From Stictocephala bisonia (Eukaryota; Arthropoda; Insecta; Hemiptera; Membracidae): DNA of 64,000 nt. Positions 24,331 to 36,050 of this stretch are shown one piece after another. The translations under genes and the position numbers were made by a program. Within the stretch, counting starts at the first letter, position 1, and each line of letters begins with the position of its first letter. The notes beneath the pieces are model-generated. The model was not told the origin of the DNA. It saw nothing but the letters and a program-made list of their open reading frames with translations, and did no database searches. The stretch covers positions 1-64,000 of the forward strand of contig JAQJVL010000693.1 in NCBI GenBank assembly GCA_035578905.1, read 5' to 3'.

Positions 24331-24944
24331 CCCAACATAATGTTATAGTAACATTTGCATTTATATTGGAAAATAAAATATAGATACTACTGTAAATTTG
24401 TAACATAATTGAAAATCTATGAATTTATTATATTTTACTAGATAAAATTTTGGTTTGTAGAAGTTTTGGAATGTTTATAAAGTCTTTACCAATTAAAGAT
24501 TAGACTAAATTAAAAACAGTCCTCTATGGTTAAAGCTTAAAGCAATAGGTCTAAGTACGAGTATGTGTAATACACAAGCTTATATATTGTTATCAAGGAA
24601 TAGTTTATATCTAAAAAATGGTGTATTTATAAACTGAAAAAATAGTTAAATGACAAATTAGGAATAAAAAAAAAAAAATATGTTATTGGCTTAAATTTAA
24701 TTCCTATGATTAACTTTTTATTTTAGAGTATTTATTCTATTTTTCTAACTAAATATTTATATTCTATTTTATATAAATAACACATATATTTTACTATAAG
24801 ATACCGTTTGTGTTTATTTAGATTCTCCCGTCTTTTACTTTTGTAGACTTGTGAATTTATCACTTTAAAATATCAAACTATTTTTAAAATATAATTCACT
24901 CTTAGTTTATGTAACAAGAGAGTTTTCATCTATTGAAAGGTATT
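24331..24944. other. AT-rich stretch, nothing recognised
   Basis: No coding region or repeat apart from short A/T runs. Confidence 0.5.
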
Positions 24945-25062
24945 CTGTGGAACAGTCAACCTTAGAAACAATGACTAAACTTGTTAAACTACACTCATCA
25001 CACTCCTTCGCCTCTAATATCGCCGATATCATGACGATAGACGTCTTACTAATGAATATATA
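24945..25062 (-). repeat. Fragment of dispersed repeat family V (copy C)
   Basis: Matches the end farthest from the tail in copies A and B: GGAACAGTCAACCTTAG, AACAATGACT, TACACTCATC, then GACGTCTTACTAA. It keeps the same orientation as copy A. The tail side is missing. Confidence 0.55.
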
Positions 25063-25304
25063 AATGGTTTCATGATATAAACTAATTTAAAGTGATTTGA
25101 ATGTTTTAACAAATATTACAATGTTTAATAAGTATGAAATAATTTAAACCAGTAGCAATATTAATATTAGTAAAACATTGAATTTGTTACAGGTAATTAT
25201 GAATCCTCAAACAAATATTATGTAAGCAAAATATTTTATTGTTGTTGCAAGTATAATGCAAATGATTATCAGATACAATTGTACATCTAAGATACAATTG
25301 ATCT

Positions 25305-26185
25305 TGGTTCTAGGGGTGGAATATCACAAGGGTGCAATTAGTGTCGTCCTCATGGTAGAATAAACGTCAGTTCTCTTTGACGTCGCACCGTTTGTTGATC
25401 CAGTACATGTGTTATATTGGTGTTAGGGGTGGAATATCACAAAGGAGCAATTAGTGTCATCTTCACAGTAGAATGAACGTCAGTTCTCTTTGACGTCGCG
25501 CCGTTTGTTGATCAAGTCCTTGTATTATATTGGTGCTAGGAGGGGAATATCACAAAGGAGCTATTAGTGTAGTCCTCACAGTAGAATAAACGTCTCTTGG
25601 CGTCGCACCGTTTGTTGATACAGTCCTTGTGTTATATTGGTGTTAGGGGTGGAATATCACAAATGAGCAATTATTGTCGTCCTCACAGTAGAATGAACGT
25701 CTCTTGGCGTCGCACTGTTTGTTGATACAAGCCTTGTGTTATATTGGTGTTAGGGGTGGAAAATCACAAAGGAGCAATTAGTGTCATCCTCACAGTAGAA
25801 TGAACGTCTCTTGGCGACGCACCATTTGTTGATACATTCCTTTTGTTATATTGGTAGTAGGGGTGGAAAATCACAAAGGAGCAATTAGTGTCGTCCTCAC
25901 AGTAGAATGATCGTCTCTTGGCGTTGCACCGTTTGTTGATACAGTCCTTTTGTTATATTGGTAGTAGGGGTGGAAAATCACAAAGGAGAAATTAGTGTCG
26001 TCCTCAAAGTAGAATGAACGTAAGTTCTCTTGGCGACGAACCGTTTGTTGATACAGTCCTTGGGTTATATTGGTGCTAGGGGAAGAATATCACAAGGGAG
26101 CAATTAGTGTTGTCCTCTAGTAGAATGACTGTGAATTCTCTTTGACGTCTCTGCACCGTTTGTTGATACAGTTCGTGTGTAACCA
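25305..26185 (+). repeat. Eight-unit tandem array, 107- and 113-bp units
   Basis: Units begin at AGGGGTGGAATATCAC (25312, 25425, 25538, 25645, 25752, 25859, 25966, 26078), then AAAGGAGCAATTAGTGTCGT, CCTCACAGTAGAATGAACGT, a variable part, GCACCGTTTGTTGATACAG and TTATATTGGTG. The steps are 113, 113, 107, 107, 107, 107 and 112. The length difference is a small indel: CAGTTCTCTTTGACGTCG in long units, CTCTTGGCGTCG in short ones. Long and short units are clustered, showing local spread of the indel. Confidence 0.95.
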
Positions 26186-27228
26186 TCCCTGAGGCGAGCA
26201 ATAAAAATCTGTAGGTATTTGTTTCAATGTTTATTTACTTACACTATTATTGTATTTATGATAACGTCAGTATTTTTAAGTTGGATGACTCTACTTAAAT
26301 CCTTGTGGATGACTTAAGAACATTAAACTTGTTCTTTGTTCTCATTTATTATCGAAGGAAACACATAAATGTTGCATGATATACTCAAAACCCACTTGAC
26401 TAGTGAAATCCCTTACCTCAAAAATTCATAGATCATAAGATAATATTATTCGTAGTATTTCCTATACGTTTATAGGCCGAATTATTAAGGGCCTTGTTAC
26501 AAGTAAGGTATTCAAAACCTTTTGAAGTTGATTTCTCCAGTTCATATCTCGTTAGTATGACGGACCTCTTCTGCAAACGCTATGCAATATATGATAGGAT
26601 ATATGTAGCTAATGTCATGTAGACATAGGATCGTGAACAATTTAACTAAATTACTGGGTGTTTTTTTTTTTTTTTTACATTTTTTTATATAAATGATTTT
26701 ATATTTGGCTATAAGATTAAGTACTTTTACCTTAAATGATGAAACACTGTTTCAAAATATTTTAAAAACTAATATATTTTTAAACTATTGAATATATTTA
26801 CATAATGAAAAGTAACGATACAAAATTTCATCTTTTGGCACGTTTAATAAATCTCTTTAATATTTTCCACCTTTATTTTTTTTACATTCGAATAAATTAT
26901 GGTACTTACTTAACGGTTAAAAAAATTCTGCTTACTTATTCTCATTATTGTTTTCTTTCGACCTTTGTTTCTTTCGAAAGAAGCATTTTTGGGATTCGTT
27001 CCAAAATTTCAATTTAAGAAACTTGTGGAGATATTATTTTCATAGATTAGTACAAAATATTATTTAAGGAATCTTATTTTCAAATGCGCATTTTAAATTA
27101 AACAAAATAAGTCCCAATATATGAGTATATGATAGAGGGAGTAAATTCAATACATATAATACATACAATCAAAAAAAGAATCATTCTTTTGTTCTTCACA
27201 TTCGTGTTTACTTTTTTTATTTCTTTAC
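26186..27228. other. AT-rich stretch, no gene
   Basis: Contains a long T run near 26650-26680 and a 70-codon frame at 26805-27017 of low complexity. Nothing supportable. Confidence 0.5.
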
Positions 27229-27416
27229 ATTCTTTTGTGAATCCCTCTGGTCTGAGGAAGGTGAGCGTGGTTCACCGAAATCAATCACCATAATATTTGT
27301 GCATTTTGTACTTGTAGTGTAATATATTTGTGCATTTTGTGCTTATATTGTAATAAATGTGTGTTGTGTGACGTTTACTTGTACTGTATATGTACCAACA
27401 CGTATTATACTAATTA
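27229..27416 (+). repeat. Family X copy, best preserved, with hammerhead-like core
   Basis: Starts at TCTTTTGTGAATCCC and ends at CACGTATTATACTAATTA. The head contains CTGAGGA, then a 5-bp stem GGTGA/TCACC with a 7-nt loop, then GAAA. Two tandem ~30-bp repeats follow (TTTGTGCATTTTGTACTTG and TTTGTGCATTTTGTGCTTA), then GTGTTGTGTGACGTTTACTT and the tail. It is the clearest reference copy in the window. Confidence 0.75.
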
Positions 27417-27479
27417 AAAATCTAAACCAGTTAATATAATAAAGTTTTTTTGTTTATTACTTACTCACATAACTTATAA

Positions 27480-27765
27480 CATAACAAATCAGCCTCCTTG
27501 GACTCGCAAGGCAAACATTTTCTTGCAAGACTTCTTTATATTCTATATCTCCATCTTCTTTTGACAGTTTGATTTATTTTTTCCTTCAGACCACTTTACC
27601 CATGTCTTTGAAGTTTTAACCTTTTGATCGACCTCCCATTTGTCTAACTTGCTCTGGAATTTTGTTTTATCTATTAGTTATCTCTATTATTACGGCTTCT
27701 TCGATAGCCATCTTTTCTTCCGTTATCCAATTATCCAATCCATGTTGATAACTTTTTTAGTATAT
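27480..27765 (-). pseudogene. Possible decayed coding remnant, unidentified
   Basis: Read on the minus strand, three successive pieces in different frames look protein-like: WITEEKMAIEEAVIIEITNR, then KLDKWEVDQKVKTSKTWVKW, then KEDGDIEYKEVLQENVCLAS. Stops and frame changes separate them. I recognise no family; a retroelement protein is a guess. It lies directly beside a family X copy. The charged composition differs from the Phe/Tyr/Leu-rich chance frames elsewhere, which is the only reason it is listed. Confidence 0.25.
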
Positions 27766-28934
27766 TCAACAACCTGTTTAACCAGGCATATTTTTTACTG
27801 TATTTTTATTTATTAAATTTTTTAGGTCTCTTTCTGTCTTAGATTTCTCAGATTAATATTTAACAACCATGTAACTATCAGGAAACTAACATGTAATTTG
27901 GAGGAAAATTGTGATGCTCCTCCAAGAACAATGGAGTGGGGCATTTTATGTAACAGGCGTTGTTTCTTCTCAAAGACTGCTACTGGTTTACAAATTAGAT
28001 AAATTCTTCGTATTCTTTCAAAATTATTACGATAATACATACAATATTTCAAAGAATGGTATGTCTATGGTGGGGTTTCTCATAATTATAGAAACAGTAT
28101 AATGTGACCTTTACGACTATGCAGCTAAGAAAGTAACAATCATGTTTTAGTTTGGTTGTAAAGTTTGTCTTTGGTACAGAACAATTACGATAAATATATT
28201 AGGCACTGCTCTTCAATATTTATTCGTTCTACTTTTATCGAACGTATCTTTGTTTGTTGTACCATTAATTTATACTCATTTTCTTTCTTAGTCTAGAATT
28301 CTGGATGTACCTTGGTTACAAACATGGTTTTAGTACTATCATTAATATAAATTACAAATAATACGTTTATACGAGATAGGACATTTCAAGAGCCTAGGTA
28401 GGTATCGGTGGTCTTTGGTCATGTGATGTGTGCATGTATTCGTGAATGATGCTGGGCTTGGATTTTCTTAGTATTACAGTATACGAGTGGGTCAATTACA
28501 AAACCCACACTATACACTATACATTTCATAATTATATTAATAAAAGCATTATATATCTTTGTTTTAACTCACCAAACTTTAGGTTTTAATGACAACATAT
28601 TTAATTTTTATTAAATATACATACATTAAAAGAACACATATGAAAATGTAACAAAATATGTTAGTGGGAGTAAAATATGTTTTGAAGGAATAATGCTGTT
28701 GGCTATAAGTTGTTATTGTACGTAGTGCAGAGAAATGTAAACAAATGTAAACTCGTAATGTTATAATCAGGTAGTCATTGTTTCAACAATTGCTTGTAAA
28801 AACCCTCTTTTCCATGAATTAGTTTGGACGTTGTAAAGGGGCTTAAATATTTCGCTTGCAAATAGTGTTTTATTTTTAATGATTCGAATAATCAGTTAAA
28901 GTATTTAGAATTTGATAATGGTTATGACATTTGT
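27766..28934. other. AT-rich stretch, no gene
   Basis: Two overlapping short frames on opposite strands (27822-28052 and 27911-28102) have no domain. Nothing else seen. Confidence 0.5.
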
Positions 28935-29386
28935 TATTATTCAATCAAACGACGATGATAATCGTCAAGATATCTGTGAATATGAGGGGCGAATAAGTGT
29001 GATGAGTTTAGATGAACGAGTGTAGTCATTGTTACTAACTAAGGTCAACTGTTCCTCATAAATAGCCATTTATTAATAGCCCAATAGCCAGGGAAACTAA
29101 GAGACCTACAGCTTTACGTGAAATCCAAACCACGTAGCTTTGGTCTGATTTTCAGTTCCTCTCCCTACACAACATCCGGACAATGACTACCACCCAACAT
29201 GGACACCCCAGACTTCTCTAGTAGTGTCCATGCCGATGGTAACCATAGAGCGGACGCCGTGTCGGTATTAGGAGGACCGACCATAGAACCTATCGCCTAC
29301 AGTCTCCACAACACTGTGTCCCCAAGTAGCTGGGTTACAGCACCATGTCACTAGTGCCGACTTACATTACATTACACTATCGCTCA
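28935..29386 (+). repeat. Dispersed repeat family V, copy B, with TTACA tail
   Basis: Reverse-oriented relative of the copy at 12.9-13.4 kb. It ends with CACTAGTGCCGAC (to 29371) followed by a short TTACATTACATTACAC tail, where copy A has an A-rich tail. Internal blocks shared with copy A include GTGAAATCC, CCACGTAG, TTGGTCTGATTTT, TGACTACCACCCAACATGGA and ACACTGTG-like. It is GC-richer than its flanks and non-coding. Confidence 0.7.
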
Positions 29387-30689
29387 ACGGAGTAATTTAA
29401 AAAAACCCAATCTTATTTTATCATTTGCGTTATTTTTACAGAATATTAACATAAGCAGTTAAAATCAGCTTATTTTGTAATAGTATTAAAACCCTCGCCG
29501 TATAGTTTTCCCCCGTAATTAACAAAGCATATCGGGGTTCAAGATGCTAGTAAAATAATCTTCATACAAAATATTGTACGCATTAAAAAATATTTTTTAC
29601 TCTAAAATCGACCTAATATACCATTATAATTTCGCAGTTTTCTGTGATATAATAGTTAACACGTTTATACAAAAAAGATAATTAGATAAAGTATTTAGAA
29701 ATGTTTTAATCCAGAGAAATTTACTTTCAATATTCAAAATACTATTCCAGACTTGTTCATAGTTTTATGAGAAATCATATAATAATACTTCCATATATAC
29801 TAAGTATACGATAGTAAAGCCTCACTCAGTAGAAAACTACAGTGTATAAAAGTGTAGAATATATCATAAAACCTTACAAGCTTGAATTTCGAAAAATTGT
29901 ACATAACGAGTTCTATACAAATTGAACTAACTACAACTTATATATACTTTTCATTGCATAATTTTATATTTTTACTTATTCCGCTGCCATCTCCTTACCT
30001 GATTTCTTTAAAGAAAGTTTGTAAAAGATATTTTATGCTATAAAAGCCGTATGATTACTATGCTAAGCGGAGCACAGCATTAAGTCAAAAGTCTGAGAAA
30101 CACCGAATAATACCCCGGGAAGAGATAACTCCAAGAGTTCCAACTCCAAATGACAAATGTTCATAGTTACACAACTCATAAAGCACGTTAAACTTTCTCA
30201 GGGCGTAAAACTGTTACTCCAATGGCTTCCCCTGTGTTTCATTTTATAGACGTAATGGTACCTCTGAGTCCCTCTTGAATGTAACGTTTTCAATTTGTGA
30301 CATTTTATATTTGCATAGATTTACTGAGAGCAAAGATCAACGGATAATTTTAAATTAATTTTTAAAATCACATTTGCAATTGATTAAGTTAATATAATCC
30401 GATTTCGACAAAATTTTATTCCCAAACGAAAATTGTTTCCTAAAGATAGTAATAAACTAATTAAATTCATAAATATTAATAATTTATAGTTACAGTTTGA
30501 AATTACTTTTAAACTGTCATCGAATTATTTACTGATAATTAATGAAAAAATCAGTAACTATTAAAAATACCAACAAAACATTCCTTTATTATTAATATTC
30601 CCATTCATTATACACAAAAGTTTTTCGGTAAAAATAACAATGCAAACAAACCTATTTTACTCTCCGATGACAGGTAATATTTTGAGGAA
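29387..30689. other. AT-rich stretch, no gene
   Basis: No supportable feature. Confidence 0.5.
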
Positions 30690-32010
30690 CTAAGGGCATA
30701 TTGCATACAACCACGGACTGGACTAACGTGGTCAGGTGTCTGGTTGTGGCCTTGTGGCAGTGTCTGTGTGTCTGTCATGTCATGTTATAGACAGAGGGCT
30801 GCCAACATGACAGGAAATAACACATTCAAAGGAACCGACAAGCAATATTGGTAGAATATGTGGACATGTCGAATACAACCAAGGCCGTAACCAGAAAAAA
30901 ATGTCGAGGGGGAGTGGTTATTATACATTTTACCTGCACAAAAAAATTTGCGATCACGTGCTTTTATAAATAGTAAAGAAATATAGTGTAATTTTGATAT
31001 GTAATGTTATTTTATTATTAGTATTTACTTTACACATTAATATTATATACTGTATTACATTTAAAATTCAATAAAATACAAATTCGGTATGGTTTTGTAA
31101 AAAAAAAAAATAATAATAACTATTTAAACATTTAAATAACACGATTTAATTTTATTTATTTATTTCCAAAAAAATAATAAATTCAGCAATTAACAAGATA
31201 CTGGATGGAAACTAGAATGTATCGTATATTGATAGTAGGCCTACAAAAATTACTAATATAGACTTAAAATAAATAATCAAATCCTGAAGAAAAAACTGTC
31301 TATATAACACTGCCTGAAAACCAATATTCCCTGACGAACAGCAAAGTAGTCTATAGTGGCACTTTTTAGAGTTTTGATGCTCTGAAAAAAATTTTATGAG
31401 TGACAGTGGCAAAAAACCACCCTGTGTAACCGTCCTGGCGGGACGCACCCGTGCACCTACCTACGTAAAGTATTAATTTACCCTTTCAAAAAAAAAAATA
31501 AATAAATAAAAAATAGTGCTATACCTTCACTACAGGAAACTAAAGAGAATTTCTCCCTAATTAAAATCAGAAAACCAAATATATTGCACATTTCTTTCGC
31601 TTTGTTGCGTTCTGACCCCACCCGCTGGCTACGGCCTTGGATACAACCACATACATGTATGACGACGGTCAGGTGTTTAGTTGTGGCTAGTTGGCGAAGT
31701 CTGTCACGTCATGGACAAAGGGCTGCCAAAATGACAGGAAATGACCATTTATAGGAATAAACAGGCTATATTAGTACAAACTGAGGACTTATCGGATATA
31801 ACCATACACTGGCCTCAATTTGGCAGGTGTGTAGTTGTGGTCTGCTGTCAGCGTATGTTTATTTGTCATATAATGAACACAGGGGTGTAAAAAATACAAG
31901 GAATTGACATAGCCAGAGAACATGACAGGCAACATTTATAGCAGTGGAGAATATATCGGATACAGCCACATAGAGGTCTAACGTAGTCAGGCGTCTAGTT
32001 GTGGTGGGTA
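30690..32010 (+). repeat. Tandem repeat of ~155-170 bp, about four units, split by a MITE
   Basis: Landmark GTCAGGTGTCTGGTTGTGG-type sites are at 30731, 31668, 31823 and 31986. Removing the insertion gives steps of about 169, 155 and 163. Units also carry GGATACAACCACATA, GACAGAGGGCTGCCAA, CATGACAGGAAAT and a block like ATATTGGTAGAATATG. The last unit is cut short near 32010. Confidence 0.85.
30879..31640. mobile_element. hAT-like MITE inside a tandem-repeat unit
   Basis: The ends are inverted: CCAAGGCCGTAACCAG at 30879 and CTGGCTACGGCCTTGG ending at 31640 (15 of 16 pair). The sequence ATACAA flanks both sides (30873-30878 and 31641-31646). If the element starts at 30881 instead, the duplication is the 8-bp ATACAACC, the length expected for hAT transposons. 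The ~760-bp interior has no transposase frame; a 78-codon minus-strand frame (31212-31448) is unassigned. Neighbouring tandem units show the empty site (GATACAGCCACATA type). Confidence 0.75.
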
Positions 32011-33066
32011 GCTGGTGGTAACTCTTTGTTGTCTAGGGAATAGAAGGGTAATGCGTATTGTGAATATATACACTTGTTTTCTTACAATAGTATTTAGAGG
32101 CAAATCCAATAATAATTTAGTGATACATTTTATTGTGAACGTGTTATCTATATATCTTGTATATTTTTTTACGCTGTTAATGACTGTGACAACAAACGAT
32201 GGATTAAATTGAAAAACCATAGAATCGCTTACATTTTTAAATAAGAGCTTTAACAATCTAAAAGAGTTATGCATTATTTTGATGATACTTTTAGAGTATT
32301 TAAATCTTTTCATCACCAAAATATTTTCAAACAAAATGAGACAATTATATTTCGTGTAATTTACTCACTTAGTGAGATTTACATGATGAACTTTAAGGCA
32401 ACAAAATTCGTATACTTTAAACTAACCTTATAATTGAAAATTAAATATTAGGCATACTAACTTACTTATATCATTTCAGTATTTTACAAGTACCCTATAT
32501 TTTAGTTTAAACTGTATTTGAATATAAATATGCTTAAAATGAAATCCAAGGTGTCGTTTCATCGATAGTTTTAAGGTTGTTACAAGTACATATATTGTAA
32601 CAACCTTACACGTATCAATGTAGAAGTTTTTAATATAAATTACAATCATTTTATCAAAAGAAATAGAGTTTGTCAATCGTAATTTAAATTCATCCTAGAA
32701 CCTACTTACCTAAATAAAAATAAACGTATTGATTCCTGACCAATCTCAACTATTTCACTTTATTTCAGATATTTGTATTTTAATAACAAATTAATCAATT
32801 AGTCTACTAATTCTACTAAAAACAATAGGTAAATCATTACATTTTCAATAAATAAAGGGCCATTTCAGATAATTAAGACTATCTGACAAGTGAAGTCAAG
32901 TTAAACGAAAACCTTAGCTATCTAGTAATATTTAAAACTATGAGCTATTATAAGGTAGGCTACAATATAATAGACCCAATAAATACCGAACCTATTTTAC
33001 TGTAACGTAAAAAAGGTAACGAACCCAATTAGTACTGTAACGTAACAGTATCCCTCAAGCAGTACA
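32011..33066. other. AT-rich stretch, no gene
   Basis: Overlapping frames on both strands (31987-32334 minus, 32015-32212 plus) are low-complexity and unsupported. A strong hairpin at 32572-32608 is listed separately. Confidence 0.5.
32572..32608. repeat. 14-bp perfect-stem hairpin
   Basis: TAAGGTTGTTACAA (32572-32585) and TTGTAACAACCTTA (32595-32608) pair perfectly around a 9-nt loop. The stem is shorter than a typical microRNA precursor and the flanks do not extend it, so a microRNA is not claimed. Confidence 0.7.
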
Positions 33067-36050
33067 GAAACCCATCAGTGCCCCTTACCCCTCCCTCGGG
33101 CTGGAGCTACAGTTCGTGGGGTGTAAAACCCATCAGCTGCCCTGCTGTCACATCAGTGCCCCTTACCCCTCCCCCAGGTTAGAGCTACAGTACGTGGGGT
33201 GTAAAACCCATCAGTGCCCCTTACCCCTCCACCAGGTTAGAGCTACAGTACGTGGGGTGTGAAACCCATCAGTGCCCCTCACCCCTCCCCAGGGTTGGAG
33301 CTGCAGTACGTGGGGTGTGAAACCCATCAACTGCCCTGCTGTCACATCAGTGCCCCTTACCCCTCCCCCGCGTTGGAGCTACAGTACGTGGGGTGTGAAA
33401 CCCATCAGTGCCCCTCATCCCTCCCCCGGGTTGGAACTACAGTACGTGGGGTGTGAAACCCATCAGTGCCCCTCACCCCTCCCCAGGGTTGGAGCTGCAG
33501 TACGTGGGGTGTGAAACCCATCAACTGCCCTGCTGTCACATCAGTGCCCCTTACCCCTCCCCCGGGTCGGAGCTACAGTACGTGGGGTTTGAAACCCACC
33601 AACTGCCCTGCTGTCACATCAGTGCCCCTTACCCCTCCCCCGGGTTGGAGCTGCAGTACGTGGGGTGTGAAACCCATCAGTGCCCCTTACCCCTCCCCCG
33701 GGTTGGAGCTACAGTAGGTGGGGTTTGAAACCCATCAACTGACCTGCTGTCACATAAGTGCCCCTTACCCCTCCCCCGGGTTGGAGCTACAGTACGTGGG
33801 GTTTGAAACACATCAACTGCCCTGCTGTCTCATCAGAGCCCCTTACCCCTCCCCCGGGTTGGAGCTACAGTACGTGGGGTGTAAAACCCATCACCTGCCC
33901 TGCTGTCACATCAGTGCCCCTTACCCCTCCCCCGGGTTGGAGCTACAGTACGTGGGGTGTGAAACCCATCAACTGCCCTGCTGTCACATCAGTGCCCCTT
34001 ACCCCTCCCCCGGGTTGGAGCTACAGTACGTGGGGTGTAAAACCCATCAACTGCCCTGCTGTCACATCAGTGCCCCTTACCCCTCCCCCGGGTTGGAGCT
34101 GCAGTACGTGGGGTGTGAAACCCATCAGTGCCCCTTACCCCTCCCCCGGGTTGGAGCTACAGTAGGTGGGGTTTGAAACCCATCAACTGCCCTGCTGTCA
34201 CATCAGTGCCCCTTACCCCTCCCCCGGGTTAGAGCTACAGTACGTGGGGTTTGAAACCCATCAACTGCCCTGCTGTCTCATCAGTGCCCCTTACCCCTCC
34301 CCCGGGTTGGAGCTACAGTACGTGGGGTGTAAAACCCATCAGCTGCCCTGCTGTCACATCAGTGCCCCTTACCCCTCCCCCGGGTTAGAGCTACAGTACG
34401 TGGGGTGTAAAACCCATCAACTGCTCTGCTGTCACATCAGTGCCCCTTACCCCTCCCCCGGGTTGGAGCTACAGTACGTGGGGTTTGAAACCCATCAACT
34501 GCCCTGCTGTCACATCAGTGCCCCTTACCCCTCCCCCGGGTTAGAGCTACAGTACGTGGGGTGTAAAACCCATGAACTGCCCTGCTGTCACATCAGTGCC
34601 CCTTACCCCTCCCCCGGGTTAGAGCTACAGTACATGGGGTGTGAAACCCATCTACTGCCCTGCTGTCACATCAGTGCCCCTTACCCCTCCCTGGGTTGGA
34701 GCTACATGGGGTGTGAAACCCATCAACTGCCCTGCTGTCACATTAGTGCCCCTTATCCCTCCCCCGGGTTGGAGCTACAGTACGTGGGGTGTGAAACCCA
34801 TCAACTGCCCTGCTGTCACATCAGTGCCCCTTACCCCCCCCCCGGGTTGGAGCTACAGTACATGGGGTGTGAAACCCATCAACTGCCCTGCTGTCACATC
34901 AGTGCCCCTTACCCCTCACCCGGGTTGGAGCTACAGTACATGGGGTGTGAGACCCATCAACTGCCCTGCTGTCACATCAGTGCCCCTTACCCCCCCCCCG
35001 GGTTGGAGCTACAGTTCGTGGGGTTTGAAACCTATCAGTGCCCCTTACCCCTCCCCCGGGTTGGAGCTACAGTACGTGGGGTGTAAAACCCATCAGCTGC
35101 CCTGTTGTCTCATCAGTGCCCATTGCCCCTCCCCTAGGTTGGAGCTACAGTACATGGGGTGTGAGACCCATCAACTGCCCTGCTGAGACATCAGTGCCCC
35201 TTACCCCCCCCCCCCCCCCATGGTTGGAGCTACAGTTCGTGGGGTTTGAAACCCATCAGTGCCCCTTACCCCTCCCCCGGGTTAGAGCCACAGTACGTGG
35301 GGTTTGAAACTTATCAACTGCCCTGCTGTCACATCAGTACCCCTTACCCCTCCCCCAGGTTGGAGCTACAGTACGTGGGGTGTGAAACCCATCAACTGCC
35401 CTGCTGTCACATCAGTCCCCTTGCCCCTCCCCCGGGTTGGAGCTACAGTACGTGGGGTGTAAAACCAATCAGCTGCCCTGCTGTCCCATCAGTGCCCCTT
35501 GCCCCTCCCCTGGGTTGGAGCTACAGTACGTAGGGTGTGAAACCCATCAGTGCCCCTTACCCCTCCCCCAGTTTGGAGCTACAGTACGTGGGGTTTGAAA
35601 CCCATCAACTGCCCTGCTGTCACATCAGTGCCCCTTACCCCTCCCCCGGGTTGGAGCAATAGTACGTGGGGTGTGAAACCCATCAGCTGCCCTGCTGTCC
35701 CATCAGTGCCCCTTGCCCCTCTCCCGGGTTGGAGCTACAGTACGTAGGGTGTGAAACCCATCAGTACCGCTTACTTCTCCCCCGGGTTAGAGCTACAGTT
35801 CGTGGGGTGTAAAACCCATCAACTGCCCTGCTGTCACATCAGTGCCCCTTGACCCTCCCCCGGGTTGGAGCTACAGTACGTGGGGTGTAAAATTAATCAG
35901 CTGCCCTGCTGTCACATCAGTGCCCCTTGAACCCTCGCCCAGGTAGGAGCTACAGTACATGGGGTGTGAAACCCATCAGCTGCCCTGCTGTCTCATCAGT
36001 GCCCCTTGACCTTCCCCCGGGTTGGAGCTACAGTACGTGGGTTGTGAAAA
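33067..36050 (+). repeat. GC-rich minisatellite, ~41 units of 78 and 58 bp
   Basis: The core reads CATCAGTGCCCCTTACCCCT, CCCCCGGGTTGGAGCTACAG, then TACGTGGGGTGTGAAACC. Long units add a 20-bp insert, AACTGCCCTGCTGTCACATC, and short units lack it (78 - 58 = 20). Because 78 is divisible by three, runs of long units stay open, for example 306 codons at 34166-35086 repeating a 26-residue unit (ISAPYPSPGLELQYVGCETH plus six more). There is no ATG start, no conserved flanking frame, and short units shift the frame, so I read these as by-products, not proteins. A run of 16 C lies at 35204-35219. Confidence 0.95.
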
